Shown here: positions 9,293-17,444 of the stretch, one piece after another
How positions within the stretch are numbered: the first letter of the stretch is position 1
Layout: each line of letters begins with the position of its first letter
NCBI GenBank assembly: GCA_900540475.1
Contig: UQGG01000023.1
Span: 1-64,000, forward strand
Direction: 5' to 3'
DNA from: an uncultured Robinsoniella sp.
Lineage (GTDB): Bacteria > Bacillota > Clostridia > Lachnospirales > Lachnospiraceae
Length of the DNA: 64,000 nt
Notes under the pieces: generated by a model
Database searches by the model: none
Seen by the model: only the letters and a program-made list of their open reading frames with translations
What the model was told of the DNA's origin: nothing
Made by a program: the position numbers and the translations under genes

Positions 9293-10714
9293 CTATTTGT
9301 CAGCCAGATAACTCTGCATTGCATCCTGAAGCTTCTTATTCGCTTCATCCGGGGTCATGGTAAGTCCGAAGATCTCCTGGCAGGTATCTTTATGCACTTC
9401 TGCTACTGCAGGCGGGAGGTACTGGTCATACCACAGCTGTGTGGAAGATGCGTCATTTGCTGCTGTCAGAATATCTTTTGCAACCGGGTCTGTGATCAGG
9501 GATTCCACACCTTTTACCGGCGGGATCTTGCCCTTGTCAACCATTAGCTTCGTTGCTTCATCATCGTAATAATGTTCCGCACATTCAAAAGCTGCTTTTA
9601 ACTTGTCATCGGTACAGTTAAAGGAAATAAACTGATCACCGATTGTCCCGATCTGAATCGATGCATCCGCCTCAGAACCGTCTACTGCCGGGAATGAGAA
9701 CCAGCCGATCTTTTCATAGAATTCCTTGCTGTCATTCTGGAAGTTGCCGGTATACCAGGAACCACATAATAACATTCCCGCCGACTCCTGATACATGAGC
9801 TGTCTTGCCTGTCCGTCATCTTCGCTTAAACTATTAACACCTTCCGGGAAGTAACCTTTCTTCACCCAGTCCTGTATCTTGTCACCTGCATATTTGAAGC
9901 ACTCATCTTCAAATGAACCTGTGCCGTCCGCAGCCTTGCTGAATGGCTCCAGTCCGCCGTAACGGGTTGCCAGACTCATAAAATACATGGAACCTGTCCA
10001 TTTGGAAGCATTTGCAAGGGCAAATGGGGTGATGCCGTTTTCCACAAAAGTATCACAGACTTTTTCCAGCTCCGAAACCGTCTTCGGTACTTCCAGATTA
10101 TATTTCTCAAACATTTCTTTATTATAGAAAATACCGGAAATGGATACATTTAAAACAGGAACAGCGTAAATATGATCTTTGTAGGTAGATTGTGCGACTG
10201 CTGCATCCATTGCCTTTTCTTCCACTTTACTGCCTTTAAACAGATCGTCGATTGGCTGGCCGTATCCAGAGTCAATGTATTCATACATTGGACCGCCTGA
10301 CCAGCTGGTATACATATCCGGACATTCCCCGGAGCTCATGGCAATAACCAGTTTTTCTTTGTAAGTATCATTCTGGGTTGGAACAGAAGTAACCGTATAA
10401 CCGGACTGTGTCTCAGAATTAAATTTATCCACCGCATACTGCATAATTGATTTATCCGGGTCTTCCGTACCGATATTCCAGAAAATAATCTCTTTGCTGC
10501 CGTTATCCGAACCTGCGTCTGCCGCTTTTGTTTCACCTGCATCCCCGGCATCTCCGGTGGCTGCATCTGTTCCTGCGGTATCCGCAGCTGCCTGTGTTCC
10601 CCCGTCTGTTGTTCCCGCCCCTGATTTCCCGGAACCGCCGCAACCGGCACATAAGCCCGCCGTCATAACTGCTGCCATTGACAATGATACAAATGCTCTC
10701 CATCTCTTTTTCAT
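9293..10714 (-). CDS. Sugar ABC transporter substrate-binding lipoprotein
   Basis: A 473-residue extracellular solute-binding protein of family 1. The N-terminus is a lipoprotein signal (MKKRW, hydrophobic stretch, then LCAGC) followed by a Gly/Ala/Thr/Asp-rich linker to about residue 70. The mature domain has the family pattern: IIFWNIGTEDPDK, YTSWSGGPMYEYID, and AGMLLCGSWYTGNF. It captures an oligosaccharide outside the membrane and delivers it to the two permeases. Its own ribosome site (AAGGAGGATA) is strong. First gene of the operon after the GH13 gene, which ends in its own terminator. Confidence 0.93.
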   Translation of the reverse strand: MKKRWRAFVSLSMAAVMTAGLCAGCGGSGKSGAGTTDGGTQAAADTAGTDAATGDAGDAGETKAADAGSDNGSKEIIFWNIGTEDPDKSIMQYAVDKFNSETQSGYTVTSVPTQNDTYKEKLVIAMSSGECPDMYTSWSGGPMYEYIDSGYGQPIDDLFKGSKVEEKAMDAAVAQSTYKDHIYAVPVLNVSISGIFYNKEMFEKYNLEVPKTVSELEKVCDTFVENGITPFALANASKWTGSMYFMSLATRYGGLEPFSKAADGTGSFEDECFKYAGDKIQDWVKKGYFPEGVNSLSEDDGQARQLMYQESAGMLLCGSWYTGNFQNDSKEFYEKIGWFSFPAVDGSEADASIQIGTIGDQFISFNCTDDKLKAAFECAEHYYDDEATKLMVDKGKIPPVKGVESLITDPVAKDILTAANDASSTQLWYDQYLPPAVAEVHKDTCQEIFGLTMTPDEANKKLQDAMQSYLADK

Positions 10715-10902
10715 TGTGTATCCTCCTTTTTCTTTACAAATTCCCGGTGGTTCATACTTTAATCCTTTTGGACTACCAGGATTGTTTTACGGTAAATACA
10801 TATTATCACATGATACGAATAAGCGAAATTTAATAAAATGTCTGAAATATATAATTTTCTTACTTGTTGGCGGCGCGCGGGCATTCACCAGCAGAAGCGG
10901 AA

Positions 10903-10942
10903 CAAAAAAAGAGAAAAAACAGATTCTTCTGTCTTTTCTCTT
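10903..10942 (-). terminator. Intrinsic terminator of the GH13 gene
   Basis: On the minus strand a 15-bp stem AAGAGAAAAGACAGA / TCTGTTTTTTCTCTT (one G-U pair) with a 4-base loop runs into a tract of T residues. It separates the GH13 transcript from the importer operon. Confidence 0.85.
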
Positions 10943-10977
10943 CCTAATTTTATATATTTATAACCGAGCGGCACTAG

Positions 10978-13113
10978 TTAAAACCGCTCCTTCGGCCCCT
11001 GATCCGGCCATTCCGTTTTCACACATTTCAAAATCATTGCAGAAGTCCTGGACATGCTGACATTTACGCTGCCTCTGCAGATGTCATATACCAGCGGCTC
11101 CTTCGTATACCCATGCTCATCCGTCATAATCAGGCGGATCAGCCGGTCTGAATTTGCGATATCTGCCTGCCACACAGGAATGGAAAATTCCTGCTGCCCA
11201 TCGCTGTTGTTAAATACTACGATAATCTGCTCATCTGCTGAAAACCTTCCATAGCTCAGGCAATGGCGTCTGCTGTCTAAAAACTTCAAAGAACCATGGG
11301 TGAGCACCTTATTGTCTTTATGGATCTGAATCATTTCCTTATGGTAACGGATCAATTCCAGATCTTCCTGGCCCCAGGGATAAGTTCTTCTGTTATCCGG
11401 GTCCGTGAATCCACAGACACCCGCTTCATCTCCGTAATAGATGGTAGGCGCTCCGGGCCAGGTCATCTGCATAATTACGGCTTCACGAAGCACTGCCTTG
11501 TTAATAAAGTTCTCAGCGGCCTCATATCCCAGATTCGCCACACGGCCTACACAGTGGTTGGTACGGGTCAGGAAACGGGAATGGTCATGGTTTGACAGCT
11601 CATTCATGGCTACCTGAAGGGACGGCGCCAGGAAATTGGACATATGGTGGGTCATGGCTCCAACAAAGTTTTCATGGTTTCCCAGCATATCTTCACGGTA
11701 TTCATCGCTGTGCTTTTCCATTCCGGTAAAGAACCAGGTCATAGGTTCCATAAAAGCATCGTAATTCATGACCGTATCCCACTCATCCCCTTTGAGCCAC
11801 ATTCCAGCATCCCCATAGTGTTCCGCCAGGATCAGCGCATCGGGATTGGCTTTCTTCACAACCTTGCGGAACTCCTTCCAGAATTTGTGGTTGTATTCAT
11901 TGCTGAATCCCAGATCTGCCGCCACATCCAGGCGCCATCCATCCGCATTATAGGGAGGGGAAACCCATTTTCCCGCAATCCGCATAATATATTCATATAA
12001 CTTCTCAGATTCTTCATATGCCAGCTTAGGCAGGGTATCGTGTCCCCACCAGCCATCATAATATGCATTGTAAGGCCACTCATGTTCATTGTTAAACTTA
12101 AAAAAGCTCCGGTAAGGACTGTCTTTATCAATATAAGCCCCTTTTTCATACCCAGGCTGATTCTCATAGATCCGTTCCCGGTCCAGCCATTTATTAAAGG
12201 AACCGCAGTGGTTGAAAACACCATCCAGAATAATCCTCATTCCCCGGCTGTGCACTTCCTCTACCAGCTTTGCAAAAAATGCATTGCTCGCCTCCAGGTT
12301 CTCTTTGTCTGTCACCCTCTTGATATATTTTGTTGCATGGGCATTGTCCTTATCCCAGGGTTCCAGCACCTGGCCCCCGTCACTTACAATTTTTCCATAG
12401 TGGGGATCAATATAATCGTAATCCTGTATGTCATATTTATGATTGGAAGGAGAAACAAATATGGGATTGAAATAGATAACTTCCACGCCCAGGTCCTGCA
12501 AATAATCCAGCTTATCCATGACTCCCTGCAGGTCTCCGCCGTAAAACTCCCGGATTCCCATATATGCAGGCCGTTTATTCCAGTCTTTCACACCGGAAGC
12601 ATAATCTCCGATATAGAAATACTCTCTGTCCTCCACATCATTGCTCTTATCCCCGTTATAGAAGCGGTCCACCATGATCTGATACATCACTGCGCCTTTT
12701 GCCCAGTCCGGGGTCTTGAATCCAGGTACCAGCGCAAATGCATAGTATTCCTGTAAATTCCTGGATACGCCCCTTTTATTATAAAAGCACCGGAACTTTC
12801 CGGTCTGTATTTCAAAGTAATAGTGTATTGGATTCTCTCCTACGGTAATTTCAATTTTATAATAGTCGAAATCCCCCCGGCTCTCCTCAAACTGCATCAA
12901 AAGCCTGTCTGCGCCACTGATAAAAAACACGGCGTCCACATTATTTTTCGCCGTTCGAAAGCGAATTGTTACCGTCTCATGGGGTTCCGGCTCCATTGGC
13001 ATGACGTAATTCCCTGTTTCATCACTGAATAATGCTTCCATATTAAAAACAGGCCGCATCCGCATTACATACTGCCATGATCTCTGTATCCGTTCCAATT
13101 GGTTAATGTCCAT
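10978..13113 (-). CDS. GH13 alpha-glucan hydrolase (neopullulanase/cyclomaltodextrinase-like)
   Basis: A 711-residue alpha-amylase-family enzyme, cytoplasmic since no signal peptide is present. An N-terminal beta-sandwich (about residues 20-125, CBM34-like) precedes the barrel, a layout seen in neopullulanases and maltogenic amylases. Catalytic residues are visible: nucleophile D396 in DGWRLDVAAD, acid/base E431 in ILAEHYGD, and D510 in NELSNHDHS. The conserved DGVFNHCG precedes them. It should cut alpha-1,4/1,6-linked maltooligosaccharides or cyclodextrins brought in by the downstream importer. It has its own terminator, and AAGGAG precedes the start. Confidence 0.92.
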   Translation of the reverse strand: MDINQLERIQRSWQYVMRMRPVFNMEALFSDETGNYVMPMEPEPHETVTIRFRTAKNNVDAVFFISGADRLLMQFEESRGDFDYYKIEITVGENPIHYYFEIQTGKFRCFYNKRGVSRNLQEYYAFALVPGFKTPDWAKGAVMYQIMVDRFYNGDKSNDVEDREYFYIGDYASGVKDWNKRPAYMGIREFYGGDLQGVMDKLDYLQDLGVEVIYFNPIFVSPSNHKYDIQDYDYIDPHYGKIVSDGGQVLEPWDKDNAHATKYIKRVTDKENLEASNAFFAKLVEEVHSRGMRIILDGVFNHCGSFNKWLDRERIYENQPGYEKGAYIDKDSPYRSFFKFNNEHEWPYNAYYDGWWGHDTLPKLAYEESEKLYEYIMRIAGKWVSPPYNADGWRLDVAADLGFSNEYNHKFWKEFRKVVKKANPDALILAEHYGDAGMWLKGDEWDTVMNYDAFMEPMTWFFTGMEKHSDEYREDMLGNHENFVGAMTHHMSNFLAPSLQVAMNELSNHDHSRFLTRTNHCVGRVANLGYEAAENFINKAVLREAVIMQMTWPGAPTIYYGDEAGVCGFTDPDNRRTYPWGQEDLELIRYHKEMIQIHKDNKVLTHGSLKFLDSRRHCLSYGRFSADEQIIVVFNNSDGQQEFSIPVWQADIANSDRLIRLIMTDEHGYTKEPLVYDICRGSVNVSMSRTSAMILKCVKTEWPDQGPKERF

Positions 13114-13191
13114 GATAACACTCCTTAATCATATCCTGATTCCATTTTATATCATTCCTACAGTTACTACAAGCCTTATTTACGTTCAGCC

Positions 13192-13250
13192 GGGCGCGTG
13201 TTTAAAAAATAATTTCTGACAGATGCGTCATCAATTTTCAAATACACTCC
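13192..13250. repeat. Copy of the dispersed foldback repeat
   Basis: Left arm GGCGCGTGTTTAAAAAATAA and the reverse complement of the right arm, GGAGTGTATTTGAAAATTGA, align base for base with several differences. The inner part TTTCTGACAGATGCGTC matches CTTTCTGACCGCTGTGCGTC in the element at 44982-45144. It sits beside the ftsH terminator. Confidence 0.55.
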
Positions 13251-13258
13251 AAAACAGT

Positions 13259-13291
13259 AAAAAAGACAGCCATTAATCTGCTGTCTTTTTT
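13259..13291. terminator. Bidirectional intrinsic terminator after ftsH
   Basis: AAAAAAGACAGC and GCTGTCTTTTTT form a perfect stem around ATTAATCT, flanked by A and T tracts on both sides. It ends the ftsH transcript. Confidence 0.85.
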
Positions 13292-13388
13292 GGAGAAGGT
13301 ATTTCTTCTTATGGGGTGTAGCAAAAACTATATAATGTATTGGGGGGGGTTTTACGATGATAAGTATATCATTATTGTCCAAATAAGT

Positions 13389-13429
13389 GTGCACAAACTT
13401 CACAAATTTGCTTACTTATTTTTGTGCAC
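13389..13429 (-). terminator. Inverted repeat just past ftsH
   Basis: GTGCACAAA and TTTGTGCAC, perfect 9-bp arms around 23 bases, start seven bases past the ftsH stop codon. It may be a first, weaker termination or stability hairpin, or a protein-binding site. The rest of 13292-13388 shows a TATAAT and a run of eight G but no supported gene. Confidence 0.35.
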
Positions 13430-13435
13430 TTTTCA

Positions 13436-15238
13436 CTAAAACAGTGCTTCGAACTCTTCCCTACCAATTTTTTCTTTCTCCATTAACAGTTTTGCACACT
13501 TGTGAAGCACTTCCATATGCTCCTCAATCATAGAATGTGCCTTTGTATGGGCATCATCAATAATCCTCTTCACCTCTTCATCGATGGTAGTTGCAATATG
13601 TTCACTAAAGCCTCTGGTATGTGCCAGATCTCTGCCGATAAAAACTTCATCGTCATCACTTCCATAGTGGATCAGTCCCACCCGGTCAGACATTCCAAAC
13701 TGGGTTACCATAGCCTTGGCAAGCTTGGTTGCCTGTTTGATATCCTGGGAAGCTCCCGTTGTAATATCTCCCAGTACCAGTTCCTCAGCCACCCGTCCGC
13801 CCAGATCAACGATAATATTCTGAAGCATCTGTCCTTTGGTATTGAACATCTCATCCTTTTCCGGCAAAGGCATAGTATAGCCTGCCGCACCGGTTCCGGT
13901 AGGTATAATCGATATCGTATGCACCGGTCCCACATCCGGGAGCAGATGGAATAAAATTGCATGCCCCGCTTCATGGTAAGCCGTAATCTTCTTTTCTTTT
14001 TCTGAGATAATGCGGCTTTTCTTTTCCGCACCAATCCCAACCTTGATAAATGCACGGTTAATATCTGCCTGTTTGATATATCCTCTGCTGTCCTTTGCCG
14101 CATAAATAGCCGCTTCATTCAACAGATTCTCTAAGTCAGCCCCGGTAAATCCGGCGGTTGTCTGTGCAATGATTTCCAGATTCACATCATCCCCAAGGGG
14201 TTTTCCATTTGCATGGACTTTCAAGATTTCTTCCCTGCCTTTGATGTCCGGTTTTCCAACACCTACTTTACGGTCAAATCTGCCTGGTCTTAAAATTGCC
14301 GGATCCAGTATATCCACACGGTTGGTTGCGGACATGACAATAATTCCTTCATTGACTCCAAAACCGTCCATTTCCACTAACAGCTGGTTTAATGTCTGTT
14401 CACGTTCATCATGACCGCCGCCCATTCCGGTTCCCCTTCTTCTGGCTACCGCATCAATCTCATCGATGAACACAATACAGGGCGCGTTTTTCTTCGCCTC
14501 TCCAAACAGGTCACGAACACGGGATGCACCCACACCTACAAACATTTCCACGAAGTCAGAACCGGAAATACTGAAAAACGGTACGCCTGCCTCGCCAGCC
14601 ACTGCTTTTGCAAGGAGGGTTTTACCGGTTCCCGGAGGGCCCACCAGCAGTACACCTTTTGGTATTCTGGCACCAACCTGAAGATATTTTTTAGGTTCCT
14701 TTAAGAAATCTACAATTTCCTGCAGGTCTTCTTTTTCCTCCTGCAGTCCAGCCACCTCTTTAAATGTAACCCGTTTGCTGTCCGGGGTGGTAAGGGTAGC
14801 CCGGCTCTTGCCAAAGTTCATCATCTTATTATTCCCGCCTGATGCCTGACGATTCATCATACTAAATAAGAAAATCATCATAACGCCCATCAGCAGCACC
14901 GGAAATATAGTCGTCATAAACATACTCTCTTTTGGAATATCAAATAAAACCGTTGGAACATCCTTTTCTGTCAGCTGTACCTGTGCCTCCTTTACGTCAG
15001 ACACATTCAGCTTCTTGGTTGTTCCGTCTTTTAAATATACATATAACTGTCCGGTTGGCACCTGGCTGTTCTGGTGAATCTCTACTTTCACCACATTACC
15101 GCTGTCAAGCGCAGCCGAATATTCCTGGAGGCTGTATGTCTCCTGCATGGATAATCCGCCCCTCAGCATCATAAATGCCGCAACTACGAGCACTGCAATT
15201 ATAATGTAGATGCCCCAATTTCTTGAACTCTTATTCAA
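13436..15238 (-). CDS. ftsH: ATP-dependent zinc metalloprotease FtsH
   Basis: A 600-residue membrane AAA protease that degrades misfolded and short-lived membrane and cytosolic proteins. Two membrane segments (about 8-26 and 108-126) flank an extracytoplasmic domain. Walker A GPPGTGKT at 200-207, Walker B IVFIDEID at about 255-262, the arginine-finger region LRPGRFDR, and the zinc site HEAGH at 422-426 are all intact. I chose the TTG start at 15238 because GAGAGGAG lies ten bases upstream; an in-frame ATG 14 codons earlier has no ribosome site. It is the last gene of the conserved spoIIE-tilS-hpt-ftsH order. Confidence 0.97.
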   Translation of the reverse strand: MNKSSRNWGIYIIIAVLVVAAFMMLRGGLSMQETYSLQEYSAALDSGNVVKVEIHQNSQVPTGQLYVYLKDGTTKKLNVSDVKEAQVQLTEKDVPTVLFDIPKESMFMTTIFPVLLMGVMMIFLFSMMNRQASGGNNKMMNFGKSRATLTTPDSKRVTFKEVAGLQEEKEDLQEIVDFLKEPKKYLQVGARIPKGVLLVGPPGTGKTLLAKAVAGEAGVPFFSISGSDFVEMFVGVGASRVRDLFGEAKKNAPCIVFIDEIDAVARRRGTGMGGGHDEREQTLNQLLVEMDGFGVNEGIIVMSATNRVDILDPAILRPGRFDRKVGVGKPDIKGREEILKVHANGKPLGDDVNLEIIAQTTAGFTGADLENLLNEAAIYAAKDSRGYIKQADINRAFIKVGIGAEKKSRIISEKEKKITAYHEAGHAILFHLLPDVGPVHTISIIPTGTGAAGYTMPLPEKDEMFNTKGQMLQNIIVDLGGRVAEELVLGDITTGASQDIKQATKLAKAMVTQFGMSDRVGLIHYGSDDDEVFIGRDLAHTRGFSEHIATTIDEEVKRIIDDAHTKAHSMIEEHMEVLHKCAKLLMEKEKIGREEFEALF

Positions 15239-15350
15239 TGCCTTAAATCTCCTCTCTGTCAATCTGGTACAGAATTGCATAAGCCGAAGTGTATGGCTTG
15301 ATTATTTGTGCAATGGTGTACTTTACAACATCACGTAAGCCTCTGTGGCA

Positions 15351-15872
15351 TTACAGCTCCACAACCCCAATATATGGGAGATTACGGTACTTCTGCGCAT
15401 AATCAAGACCAAATCCCACCACAAACTCATCCGGGATATTGAATCCTACGTAATCCACCCTTACATCTGTGACACGGCGTTCCGGTTTATCAAGCAGTGT
15501 ACAGATTTTCATACTGTTTGGTTTTCTTTCTTTCAGGATCTCTGCCAGACGGCTTAATGTCCTGCCGGAGTCAATAATATCTTCGATAATGATAATATCC
15601 TGGCCTTCCACAGATTCATCCAGATCCTTTTTGATCCTGACTTCTCCGCTGGACTCTGTCCCTGCCCCGTAGCTTCCAACGGACAGGAAATCCATTGTTA
15701 CCGGCACCGTGATTCTCTTTGCCAGTTCACAGGTAAAAAATACACTTCCCTTTAACACACAGATTAAATGCACTTTCTTTCCGGCATATTCCTCACTAAT
15801 CTTCTCGCCCAGTTCTCTTACTCTTTTGTTTACCTCTTCTTCCGGTATCAACACACGGATCTTATCTTCCAT
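15351..15872 (-). CDS. hpt: Hypoxanthine phosphoribosyltransferase
   Basis: A 173-residue purine salvage enzyme that makes IMP or GMP from hypoxanthine or guanine and PRPP. The PRPP-binding motif IIIIEDIIDSGRTL is present near residues 95-108, as is the N-terminal CVLKGSVFF block and the late VGFGLDYAQKYRNLPYIG block. Its start overlaps the tilS stop by one base (TAATG), so translation is coupled. The tilS-hpt-ftsH order is conserved across Firmicutes. Confidence 0.96.
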   Translation of the reverse strand: MEDKIRVLIPEEEVNKRVRELGEKISEEYAGKKVHLICVLKGSVFFTCELAKRITVPVTMDFLSVGSYGAGTESSGEVRIKKDLDESVEGQDIIIIEDIIDSGRTLSRLAEILKERKPNSMKICTLLDKPERRVTDVRVDYVGFNIPDEFVVGFGLDYAQKYRNLPYIGVVEL

Positions 15873-17266
15873 TACTTTGCCTCCTGCTTCACTTGTATCT
15901 TTAATATTATTTTTGTATCTTTTGTAACTTTATATGCCTCACTGATGCGATATCCCACAATCCACATGATATGGGAACCATCCGCCAGAAGTAAGATCCG
16001 GTCTCTCTCATCCTGTGGAATCTTCTCATCAATAAAATAAGACTTTAATTTCTTTTTACCGCCCTCCCGGTTTGTAATAAAATAATCCCCGCTCCGGCGG
16101 CTGCGTAAAGAAACTGCATTGTATATTTTATCATAATCCAGCCATTTCGTATATGGTTTTTCTTCAATAATTTGGTTTTCATATATTTCTCTGGAAAAAG
16201 TTACCCGTTTTCCATTCCAAACGTAAGTCCCGGGCACCTGAATCTGCAATTCGAAATCCGCGCCCCCTGTGTCCGCCTTTTCCGCAGGGTCTGCTTCTTC
16301 ACGGAAAATGCAGATCTGCCCCGGAAGACGTTTCGCAGTATACCCGCCGGGCAGCTGAATCCTTCTCCCGGGCTGAAGATCCTGCAGCTTCATGAGATTA
16401 TCAATATGGATACTACCGATATCCCGCAGCCCGCAGCCCATTTCTTTTAAACAAAAGCGGAACATATATTCTTGTATGACCTCCGGCTTTTTGGCAAATT
16501 CAGCTGTGTCAATAACGGCTCTTCCCTCCGAAATGCAGGTGCAGTCTTTCGCCTCCCGCCGGGATGCGTCTTCCATATAATCTTCAATCTTCTGCAAATG
16601 CCTCCCCGTTTCTGCTATATGGGCAGTTGCCGCCCCATTCAATTCCTTTTCCAGATAGGGAAGAACATGCAGGCGCAGCTTATTTCTGGTATAATCGTCG
16701 GACAGATTGGTACTATCTGTCCGGTACGGAATCTTCCGCACTCTCAGATATGCTTCTATTTCTGCTCTGGATGTGCCTAAAAGCGGACGTATAATGCAGT
16801 CCCGTACCGGTCTGGTTCCGCACAGTCCCTTAAGACCGCTTCCCCGCACCAGATTCCACAGGATAGTCTCCGCCTGGTCATTTGCATGATGTGCTACCGC
16901 AATCTTATTCCCGCCGAAACGTTCCATAACATCTGCAAATGCCTCATATCTCGCCTCTCTGCCTGCCTCTTCAACGGATATTTTTTTATCCCGTGCGGCT
17001 TTTACCACATCTGCCGGATATAAATAAAAAGGAATTCCTTTCTCTTTACAGAGGTTATCCACAAAGTCAGCATCATCCAGGCTGTCCTGTCCACGAATTC
17101 CATGTTCAATGTGGACAACTTTTATAGAAAAAGGAATCCGCTCCCTTAGTTCCAGCAGTACAAAAAGCAGGCATACCGAATCAGCTCCTCCGGATACGCC
17201 CACTATAATACTGTCATTTTCTTCAATCATTTTATATTTTTGGATATATTGAAACACTTTCTGCAT
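15872..17266 (-). CDS. tilS: tRNA(Ile)-lysidine synthetase
   Basis: A 464-residue enzyme that converts cytidine 34 of the tRNA-Ile CAU anticodon to lysidine, essential for reading AUA. The PP-loop SGGADS is near the N-terminus (GVSGGADSVCLLF) and the HHANDQAETILWN block follows; the C-terminal TilS domains (RSRRSGDYF..GGKKKLKSYFIDEKIP) are complete. I chose the ATG at 17266 because AGGGGGAG lies four bases upstream, seven codons inside the longest ORF. It has a promoter of its own and a structured leader after spoIIE. Confidence 0.96.
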   Translation of the reverse strand: MQKVFQYIQKYKMIEENDSIIVGVSGGADSVCLLFVLLELRERIPFSIKVVHIEHGIRGQDSLDDADFVDNLCKEKGIPFYLYPADVVKAARDKKISVEEAGREARYEAFADVMERFGGNKIAVAHHANDQAETILWNLVRGSGLKGLCGTRPVRDCIIRPLLGTSRAEIEAYLRVRKIPYRTDSTNLSDDYTRNKLRLHVLPYLEKELNGAATAHIAETGRHLQKIEDYMEDASRREAKDCTCISEGRAVIDTAEFAKKPEVIQEYMFRFCLKEMGCGLRDIGSIHIDNLMKLQDLQPGRRIQLPGGYTAKRLPGQICIFREEADPAEKADTGGADFELQIQVPGTYVWNGKRVTFSREIYENQIIEEKPYTKWLDYDKIYNAVSLRSRRSGDYFITNREGGKKKLKSYFIDEKIPQDERDRILLLADGSHIMWIVGYRISEAYKVTKDTKIILKIQVKQEAK

Positions 17267-17403
17267 GCGTCTCCCCCTGAATAGCACAAGCTGGCCCGCG
17301 CTATTCCTTAATTAGTAATTTGAAAGCGCTCTTCTTTCAAACCTGGCTCTCCCGTATTTCATGCCGGTATAGAATCCTTCATAGAATACTTCCGGCTATA
17401 TAA
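17267..17403 (-). promoter_or_regulatory. Structured leader of tilS
   Basis: Between the predicted start of transcription and the tilS ribosome site the minus strand can form GCCGG/CCGGC, a perfect TTTGAAAG/CTTTCAAA hairpin, and GAATAGC/GCTATTC, whose right arm abuts the AGGGGGAG ribosome site. No known riboswitch class was recognised. Confidence 0.35.
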
Positions 17404-17408
17404 CTACT

Positions 17409-17437
17409 AATATAAAGAATACTTATGGAAAATGCAA
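17409..17437 (-). promoter_or_regulatory. SigA-type promoter for tilS-hpt-ftsH
   Basis: On the minus strand TTGCAT (17437-17432) and TATATT (17414-17409) are separated by 17 bases, eight bases past the spoIIE stop codon. It would allow vegetative expression of the essential genes independently of spoIIE. Confidence 0.6.
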
Positions 17438-17444
17438 GCATCAA

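Noticed and set aside
12040..12756. Plus-strand ORF of 238 codons inside the GH13 gene
   Set aside because: Antisense shadow with no ribosome site; the minus-strand GH13 frame has all catalytic residues.
13331..13386. TATAAT, a run of G and a nine-codon ORF (MISISLLSK) on the plus strand
   Set aside because: Looks at first like a small toxin gene, but there is no good -35, the peptide is very short and the run of G is not a normal ribosome site.
13176..13403. Minus-strand ORF of 75 codons after ftsH
   Set aside because: It crosses a terminator and a repeat element and has no ribosome site.
17318..17332. TGAAAGCGCTCTTC as a catabolite (cre) site
   Set aside because: It misses the final consensus bases, lies in the leader of a housekeeping gene and is better explained by the TTTGAAAG/CTTTCAAA hairpin.
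17267..17403. T-box or known riboswitch upstream of tilS
   Set aside because: The T-box core and the conserved cores of the riboswitch classes I know are absent.
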